From contig NC_060896.1 of assembly GCF_014805685.1 (NCBI RefSeq), positions 14,455,889 to 14,519,888 on the forward strand: DNA of 64,000 bases, given 5' to 3'. A model generated the notes under the pieces. It searched no databases, had not been told where the DNA came from, and saw nothing but the letters and a program-made list of their open reading frames with translations. A program made the position numbers and the translations under genes. How positions within the stretch are numbered: the first letter of the stretch is position 1; each line of letters opens with the position of its first letter. Of the stretch, positions 35,750 through 64,000 are shown piece after piece. This DNA is from Silurus meridionalis (Eukaryota; Chordata; Actinopteri; Siluriformes; Siluridae).

Positions 35750-38160
35750 TATCACATTGAAAAATATTCTTTCTCTGGTTCAAGTGTGTCAATCCAAAGT
35801 ATGCTTCTTTCATAAATGTCAGAAGAAAAGTTTGCTAGAAAGATAAGAGAATCTCCTTTGAAGCATCACACGCTTACATTTTTACTAACTGGTTTTAAGA
35901 TTTGTTCATTGGTAAAAATTAGCAAAAAAATACAAATTAAAACAATTTCAAGTCACCAGTTTCGTCCCATGTGCACTACCATTGTCACTTGCAGTGGTGC
36001 ACTAGCACTTTTTCAGATCCAAGAAGAAATTGAAGTAACTAAATATAACCTAGTACCAACTAGTCAAATATAAAAATATAAAACTGAGTTACAGAGTAGG
36101 CTTTATACTGGTATTCCTGTCAGGTCAGAAATGCTAACAAGTACCACCATTTGTATGTACTACTCACACAGTCACCACTGATCTCTGCAACTTCCTAAGC
36201 CGTTAAGAGTTGCACACATTTAATGAGAGCTTCTAGTTGGCCAGATTATCAGGAAGGTCAAATGAATGCTAATTACAGGTAGAAACTAGAGTCGTGATTT
36301 ATGGACGGAAGAAAACCAGAGCAAATAATGTGGGTTTATCACTTAACCATGTCATCTTTAATTTGCAAAAGAATTTAAATGTCACCTGTCATGGGCTTCA
36401 AATCTGCACAAGAAAAAAATTCCTCCAGTTGATATAATTATCAGAAGACTGAATTCGAATCCAGACAATACCACAGCAGTCAGTGAGCCTACAGAGGCAG
36501 TCCTGCCACGTTCTCAGCATGGGAAGGAATGGTACAACACCCTCGCGTCCATCAGAACAACACCAGAGCAACAAACAACTGCGAGTGTTGACCAGTTTTC
36601 CATACAGAGAGCTGTATGCTGCTTGGTGATGTATAATAAACAGCAGATCGCAAAAATGTGCCAGTTGACTTCACACATCTCTGAGGAAGCACGTGACTGC
36701 CCTCTGCCTCCTGGTTAGTAGCTGTGGTGTGATGTTTAGAGATGGCTGCTGGATGTGAACTGGCAAAGAAAAAAATAAAAGGGGGGACACTGTTGCCACC
36801 CACATCATGGCTTCTAGCACATACATACAGGACATGAACTTGTTACAGTTCTGACCTTTTCATTTTGTTCACCATTTAGTCAAGTTCTACCTTAGAGTTA
36901 CAGGCCATCCTTTAAAAACAGATGGCAATACAATTATAGAAATTCATTTTACATAATTATGTATACACATATTTCACTTCAATTAAATGTTATAGGTTTG
37001 GGTACACAAAAGCTCCTCACGTTTCAAGATCCATCCACTAGCAAGTGGGAGTGTGCGTAAGTGACAATATAGGGCAAGAAAATGAGAGTCCTGTCCCATT
37101 CGTCTTTCCAAACTTGCCAGTTAAACTCGAAACCATGAAGATGGATTTGGACAACAGGCGGCTACAATGGTCTTGGGACTACAGTTGCAATGAGCACTTT
37201 TTGCATTTAAGTGTCCATCAGTGAACGACTGAAAACCTCAACAATGATGGAACTACAACGAATGGACGCTCTGTGTTACCCAGATGAGGATGGGTTCCCT
37301 TCTGAGCCTTGCTCCTCTCTAGGTTTTTTCCTCACACCATCTCAGGAAGCGTTTCCTTGCCACTCATGCTTGCTAAATGGAGTGATTTATAAGTTATATT
37401 CATAATCTGTACTATAGACACTTTTCTTTAACTCACCTTTACGTTTTTAGTATGTTGTGCCTATGTTTGTGGACACTGCTGAAGCTGTACATTTCCCATT
37501 AGGATTAATAAAGTGTATTTATCTATCTATTTGTGCTTGTTCACTTTTGCAAGGAGAACCTTTCGTTGTTTCTCTCAGGTGAAAACTGAGCACAGGTCCT
37601 TCACTGTTTCTACATAAAGGACACTTATTGAGGCTCCATGCGCGGTCACAACCGCTTTTTCTTAATCAAGTGTTATACACCCTCTGCCCCAACTTTACAC
37701 AGCCATGTTTTTAAAAAAAGACGACCGAGTCCCTCGGGGTAACCTTCGTGTTTTCCAGAAGATTCTTTGGCTCTTTCAGGCGCTGAAATTGAACTTCGCG
37801 GGCGAGTCATGTGGTTAACACTCAAGTAAAACTGCTTCATCATTTCGACTGAATGAAGGCGGGAGTTGTGGATTTCTTTTCGTTTCTGAGCACTAAAACC
37901 AATGGGAAAAAAAACTATTTAGCAATTATATTATGCAAACCTGTCCATGTTGATTAACTGGTTCACTTTTTTGGGGGTGGTGGGGGGTGAGTAGATGCCT
38001 AGTTCGGGAAATCCAACTCGCTTTTCCACGCTTCCAGGCGAGCTAACCTTGCTAACACTGACTGGTTTCAATAATGGCCCGGATTCTAAAGTTTATGAAA
38101 TAACGCGGTTATGTAAAACAATGAGAGCTGTATAAACATGTAATAAACTCGTTTTGGCTG
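35750..38160. other. nutf2 intron 1, distal part
   Basis: No coding exon seen. 37270-37531 is a fragment of L2-type 3' sequence (cccagatgaggatgggttcc, then cctatgtttgtggacactgc, ending in ATCT units), resembling parts of 31240-31330 and 25005-25085. Confidence 0.45.
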
Positions 38161-38648
38161 CAGCCTCTCTCATTCTACTGAGGTATGACTCGAGCACGTT
38201 GTTTAGCTAGCAATAATGCTAACTAGGCGAGTGTCGGTTGATTCATTGCGCCCACGCTAAGCGTGCCTAGCAGTCCGGGCATGTCAGAGCCGTGAGCGCT
38301 GCGAACACAACGGCACGGAAAGCCGTGAGAACGTTAGCTCAGTGTTCGAGCTGCTCTATAGGGGCATGGAGTTCACAACGCGTTCCTTTCTAAAAATACT
38401 CGGAGTCACTCGAGCTCTCCACCAGACTTCCAGTACCGGCCACCGGCGCGGCCCGTTACCACTCCCGTCGGACAGCATAGGCGTGTCCTACATGCTAGCT
38501 CTCTCTCACACCGACCCGCCATATCAGAGTGCATAACACCCACCAAAACTATTTTGCGCGATTGTTTTCTAAAAATTACAAATATTTACATAAGGAACTA
38601 TAACTTTTTGCATCGGCCACTACGTCATATTTCATTCTAGCCGCTTAC

Positions 38649-38720
38649 CTCCGTGAGCCCTATCCGTAGCTATCCTCGGGTCCAGTTATGGCGAACACAG
38701 CGCGCGGTGGAGGAACTGAG
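38649..38720 (-). other. nutf2: Inferred non-coding first exon of nutf2
   Basis: On the minus strand a GC-rich segment ends at a strong splice donor (GGAG|GTAAGC, junction at 38649/38648). It lies about 5.8 kb upstream of the nutf2 start-codon exon and just below an NRF1-like motif. Human NUTF2 also has a non-coding first exon, and no other coding gene fits this donor. The upstream edge (transcription start) is approximate. Confidence 0.55.
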
Positions 38721-38733
38721 CCGCCTGCTCTTT

Positions 38734-38744
38734 TGCGCATGCGC
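38734..38744. promoter_or_regulatory. NRF1-like site in the nutf2 promoter
   Basis: The palindrome TGCGCATGCGC matches the NRF1 consensus GCGCATGCGC and sits just upstream of the inferred nutf2 transcription start. The surrounding 38.16-38.85 kb is the most CpG-rich stretch between nutf2 and tsnaxip1, as expected for a housekeeping promoter. Occupancy cannot be seen from sequence. Confidence 0.5.
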
Positions 38745-38759
38745 TGTAGACACCCGCAT

Positions 38760-39037
38760 TTGAAGGTCGGGAGATGAAGTTTTGGTGGATTGTTTGAACA
38801 TCGCTTTGTTCAGAGGTCTACAAGCACGCGGCCGCACAAAGAGAATAAAAACGCTTACATTTCTGTTTATTTGCATTTGACTGACTTTCGTCGTCATCAG
38901 GGAGTTAAAAAATATATATCTATATATAAATAAATTACTTCCGCCTAGGCCAAATTCCCACAATTGTTTCAGTCGTAGTTTTTTATGCATTCGTAAATGA
39001 AGTTTCCACTAATTATGCATTATGATTAGTTGACTTA

Positions 39038-39118
<81 letters not shown>

Positions 39119-39934
39119 GAAGAAGAAGAAAGTGGGATGTGGTGAATTCTACAGTGAAAAAAATCCAAAGGATGCACATAAAAAGTTAGGATGTTCTCAC
39201 AGAGGTGGAAAAAAGAATTCCCAATTCTGAAATATACATGAAATGGTGAAACTTTGGAATAAATTAATTATTATGATGATTTCACTGTTATTCACTATAT
39301 ATATATCTATCTATATATAAAGTTGCAGTAGTCAACATCTCTAGTTCTATTATCCAATTATAGGGAATCATTTAAACAATAGCACAGTTACATGTCATAC
39401 TGCACATAATCTCTTGAAACCTGAACAATGACATTGTATAACAATGGGGTTTTTTTTACACTATTTTAGGTATCAAGTGTAAAATACCTGTCTTCAAAGT
39501 GGAAAACATTTGGATAAATTGTAAGATGGAGTTCATATATGAGCATATGTTTTTCATATGAGAATCCTACAAACCAGTTTGTAGAAAATGGAAAGTGTAC
39601 ATGTGAGCAAAGGAGGATACAAAGCACTTCCTCAGTTAGTCACCTTTTGTGACCATTAACTTAATTTTTTGTATTCCTTACTTGTTCAAATAACCTGGAA
39701 GATATATAAAAAATCATATAAAATAATGTACAGCAAAAGTGTAATAAGTCCATGAGAAATCTCTTCTGAAATCGGATTCTTGTTGAGATTTCTTGTTTGT
39801 GTTTGGATGCGTCAGTGATTTTATAGATACTCTGTAGGCCACAGTATATCATGCGGTATAGCTTTATGAACATGGGTAGGAATTATTCAAATAATAGTTG
39901 AAAAAACCCTGTTGATGTGTAGACATTGAATGTT
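38760..39934. other. nutf2-tsnaxip1 intergenic region
   Basis: Only about 1.2 kb separates the tsnaxip1 poly(A) signal from the nutf2 promoter. It holds the ATCT/GA compound microsatellite and AT-rich sequence. No sign of CENPT or THAP11, which lie in the corresponding human interval. Confidence 0.6.
39038..39112. repeat. (ATCT)n-(GA)n compound microsatellite
   Basis: About 11 ATCT units followed directly by about 15 GA units, downstream of tsnaxip1. Confidence 0.97.
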
Positions 39935-39940
39935 TTTATT
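39935..39940 (-). terminator. Poly(A) signal of tsnaxip1
   Basis: AATAAA on the minus strand, 93 bp beyond the TAA stop at 40033-40035. It gives a short 3' UTR. Confidence 0.55.
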
Positions 39941-40032
39941 CGATTTTAAGGATGTATTTTATACAGTATATTTCTTGATTGTTTTTCAATATAAGTATCG
40001 ATGTATATGCATGTGGAATGTGTGTAAATGTA

Positions 40033-47483
<7,451 letters not shown>

Positions 47484-47603
47484 ATATCCATGTGTAATCT
47501 GGACAAAATTATATTGTAAATTATTTAATGCCATTACTTTTTTTGAAACACGACAGACAGAACACGCATGGTAAAGAATATAATAAGTTATGAAGCAACT
47601 TAC

Positions 47604-47661
47604 TTTCAGTGATTTTGGCCCAGACCTCACTTGCCCTTGACTCCTCTTGCTTGATGAAATC
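47604..47661 (-). other. tsnaxip1: Putative 5' leader exon of tsnaxip1
   Basis: A 58-bp segment bounded by GAAGCAG|G and GAAA|GTAAG lies 105 bp upstream of the start-codon exon. It is open (QDFIKQEESRASEVWAKITE), but its donor leaves one base while the next exon needs phase 0 for the MSGYLSTWP frame. It is therefore best read as untranslated leader, with translation starting at 47483, which matches the human start. Confidence 0.4.
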
Positions 47662-50184
47662 CTGCTTCAAATACAGACAGGACAGAGAGGAATTTATGAC
47701 ATTCATTAAATTTAAGAGCCATTACACTAAAGGTGAATACAACGGTTTGAAACACTAAACCATTGTAAATTGTTTTAACAAACACGATTAATTGTATCTG
47801 CTGTGATTTTACGCAGCCATTAGTAATGGATTCCGACTATTTACAGTGAGTAAAATAATTTGCCAATGAATCCTGAATTCTTTTGGTTGTCAGGTGGCTC
47901 AGTGCAATGTTTTGTTGCTAATTTTGTCTACATATGGCTAAATTTATAAATTCAATTTAATAAAAAAAAATGAATTGTATATTTAACCCACTTTTTGGTC
48001 ATGCATTTTACACCTTGGCATTTAATGGTCTTCTACCTTAATCAATCCACCTCTTAATACCATGGTTATGACGCCACAGCTATAAAAACCATCAATATAA
48101 TAAAGAAACACAGTATAACAATGCTGCATCACAGACAGGTAGCTCTGGTAGTAAATGTCTGTAATGCAGCACTCATTGCAACGAATGTCATTACTAAAGA
48201 AAGAAACCCAGCGAACACAATTCAACAAGTCTCCTTTCACTGCAGCCACAATTGCACCGCCCACATACATTATCTTATGCAGAAGCATCGATATTAACTT
48301 CATAAAATGGATTTTTTTGTGCAGTTTTGTGCATTTATTCTGTGCATTATGGTTTTCATGGGAATGAAATGAAGGCAAATTATGTGTTTTGTGCAAATTC
48401 TACAGATAAGAAAAGTATAAATGGTTCATGAAAAAGCTTTACACCTGTATTGAACTGTTTCTGCTGACCTTTCCTCACAATGTCCAGCTTTCTTAAAATG
48501 TGTGTCTTGTAAATGTCCTTGTAAATAAATCTACAACCAAATAATCTCTATTGTGGAATGAAAAAAAAAAAACAGCTATTACATCTAAACGAATATATCT
48601 GAGTTTATGCATTTTGCTACAGATGTGCTGACCATCCAATGGTCCGATGTTATTGTACGCCTGCTAGATGCCCCTGTCGGTTAAATCAACAGCTTTAAGC
48701 TACATGTACTGAAAGCTACAGGGGCCTGCACTGTTGATTCTAAAAGCCTCATGCCAGATCGAAATCCGACTGGATAGAAACTCCAACCAAAACAGACACA
48801 ACTGGAAGCAGCACAACTAAAAGAAAGATATGAAATGAAGATAATCGACTATTGGGAATAACTGAATACATATTCATGGGAAAAAATTAAAACAGAGAAG
48901 ACCTCGCTGGCCCTGTCTTCCCGCCACTGATTCAACTTACAGTATTTCAATAAATGTAGCAAGGCAATGTCATTGTGCATTGACAAATACAGTGAACACA
49001 AGATTAGCGCTGCTGTTTATTCTAAGATAAATGTCACTGTACGAGAAAGAGAGAGAGAAAGAGAGAGAAAGAGAGAAAACGACCACGCGCTCTCTTTTGC
49101 GAGTCGTTTGCGAGTCGACTCTCAAATTCCACGTAAGAAAATCGGTTCAAAGAGTCGATTCGTTTGTGATACATTGACTAAAACAGAACTGACGAGAACG
49201 CTGTTTTCTAGACATACACCGAGATCCTTTCCGTCTGATCATTCTATTTACTAGCTAATAACAATTGTATACTAATTTAAATATACTAAGCTGCTATATA
49301 TTTTTTATTTTAAAAACATTTACCCTTGCCTTTCAAACGTTGACAGTGGTGGCAAATAGACGTCCTTCTTTATAGACATGTGTAATTTTTTTTTAAAAGA
49401 TAATTATAGTGATATTTTCTTTTCTTAATGAATTATTTTTTACTAGTTTGTGTCAAAACTTCAGTAATAGCTTTGCGACAAGGTTGTTGTGTATGAGTGG
49501 TTGCCATAGTAATGAAGGACCTCAAAGAAACCACGATAAGAAGGAGGCCATATTTGCTTCCAAATAAAAATGTATTGAATATTGTTTAGAATTATAACAT
49601 TTCTAATAATATATGACTCTTAAAAAAATCATAATTATATATAAAAAGTAGTATCTTTTTTACAGTTATACCAGCTATCAGAATCGAAGGGTTTTCCTGC
49701 CCTTTTCGTTTAGGCAATATTTAGACACCTTATATATTTCACACATGATCCATGAACTTGTTTTCCGAGCTTGTTGTCTTTCCCTGCATAAAGTGTGAAA
49801 CGTAAAGAAAAACAAGAGCTTCTGCTTTAATAATGGTATATTCTGCAGCTCAGTGATGAATATTGTTAACGATAACACATGTGATTGTTATTTTTACACC
49901 ACTACATTAAAATATCATGGCGGATATGATCAGTGCAAATAACCCGGCAGATCTTTCATTAAAAACACAAAGAGATTCGGGTCTGTAGTAATGTTTGTGT
50001 GTCACCAGCAAAACATAAATATTAGTATGAAGTATATAAAAGATACCCAGTGAGCAAATCTGTGTCTAAACCCTGCATAAATATAGGAATATTATTTATC
50101 AGCTATAAATTCCGATGTTTATGTGCGTATTTGAAAAAGGAGTTGCAAACACCATGAATTTGCACTTTGCCATTAATTGTCTGA
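47662..50184. other. tsnaxip1-ranbp10 intergenic region
   Basis: No further coding exon recognised. Includes a GA-rich tract (49044-49078) and AT-rich sequence; upstream untranslated exons of tsnaxip1 could lie here. The regulatory part is 50.18-50.35 kb. Confidence 0.5.
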
Positions 50185-50348
50185 AACTACAGCTCCACTT
50201 CTCTCTCTCACACACACTTTCTCACTCTCTCTCGTCTCGTAGAGCTTCGCGTTCAATCATTTCTGGGTGTTGTAGTTATATGTGTCCGAACTTGTCGTGG
50301 ACGTAGATTGCGCAGATCGATCCGTTCAACTACGTTACCCATAGTGCA
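50185..50348. promoter_or_regulatory. tsnaxip1/ranbp10 bidirectional promoter with three ZNF143-like motifs
   Basis: Three matches to the ZNF143/SBS consensus (ACTACAnnTCCCA plus a GCA-like end) occur within 165 bp: AACTACAGCTCCACTT at 50185-50200 (+), AACTACAACACCCAGAA on the minus strand at 50261-50277, and the element beginning ACTACGTTACCCATA at 50329-50348 (+). They lie 170-330 bp upstream of the ranbp10 ATG, in the space that separates the divergent genes. ZNF143 motifs are typical of bidirectional housekeeping promoters. Binding is inferred. Confidence 0.5.
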
Positions 50349-50514
50349 CTAAGCGCCAGACTGTAGAACGTTGGTTATCCGGGGATATCGCTACTGCTAT
50401 TTCTCCTCAGTCTCTCGTGCTCCCGTTTAGAAGATTGTCACAACTAGGTAGGGAGCAAAAAAGCAGAGAAAGGAAAATAAAACACGACCCCCATCCCCCC
50501 TCCCAAAAACAGAA

Positions 50515-64000
<13,486 letters not shown>

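Overview
This is a vertebrate nuclear genome window, almost certainly from a teleost fish. The four genes have multi-exon GT-AG structures. The repeats are typical of ray-finned fish: several Tc1-like families, L2-type and RTE-like non-LTR retrotransposons, hAT-type MITEs and very long TA, GT and ATCT microsatellites. The density of Tc1-like copies would suit a catfish or another otophysan, but that is only a guess. Nothing prokaryotic is present.

Layout. 374-20243 (-): edc4, the mRNA-decapping scaffold. Twenty-one coding exons are in the window, and the C-terminal part lies beyond the left edge. 20.3-21.65 kb: short edc4/nutf2 intergenic space. 21658-38720 (-): nutf2, the nuclear importer of RanGDP, with an inferred non-coding first exon near 38.65-38.72 kb, three shared coding exons and two alternative last coding exons 4 kb apart. 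39935-47661 (-): tsnaxip1. I could trace 14 coding exons that join into one 636-codon frame. 47.7-50.5 kb: bidirectional promoter region. 50515 to the right edge (+): ranbp10, with exon 1, a 13.3-kb first intron and the first 19 bases of exon 2.

The gene order and orientations match human 16q22.1 (RANBP10 head-to-head with TSNAXIP1, then NUTF2 and EDC4), except that CENPT and THAP11, which lie between TSNAXIP1 and NUTF2 in human, are not seen here. The genes do not form one pathway. edc4 acts in P-bodies, nutf2 at the nuclear pore, tsnaxip1 is a coiled-coil/EF-hand-like protein linked to germ cells and cilia, and ranbp10 is a SPRY/LisH/CTLH adaptor.

Mobile DNA fills the introns. The 5.9-kb edc4 intron 2 holds three Tc1-like copies of different families, one split by a 5'-truncated LINE with a perfect 16-bp target duplication, plus another LINE fragment. 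A nearly full-length L2-type LINE with an esterase domain lies antisense in nutf2. A Tc1-like copy with a largely open transposase frame lies 32 bp upstream of a tsnaxip1 exon. Three hAT-type MITEs have recognisable 8-bp target duplications.

The most interesting observation is the pair of nutf2 last exons. They begin at the same codon (91), both keep the RanGDP-contact acidic residues, and they would give two NTF2 isoforms that differ in the dimer-interface strand and the C-terminal tail.
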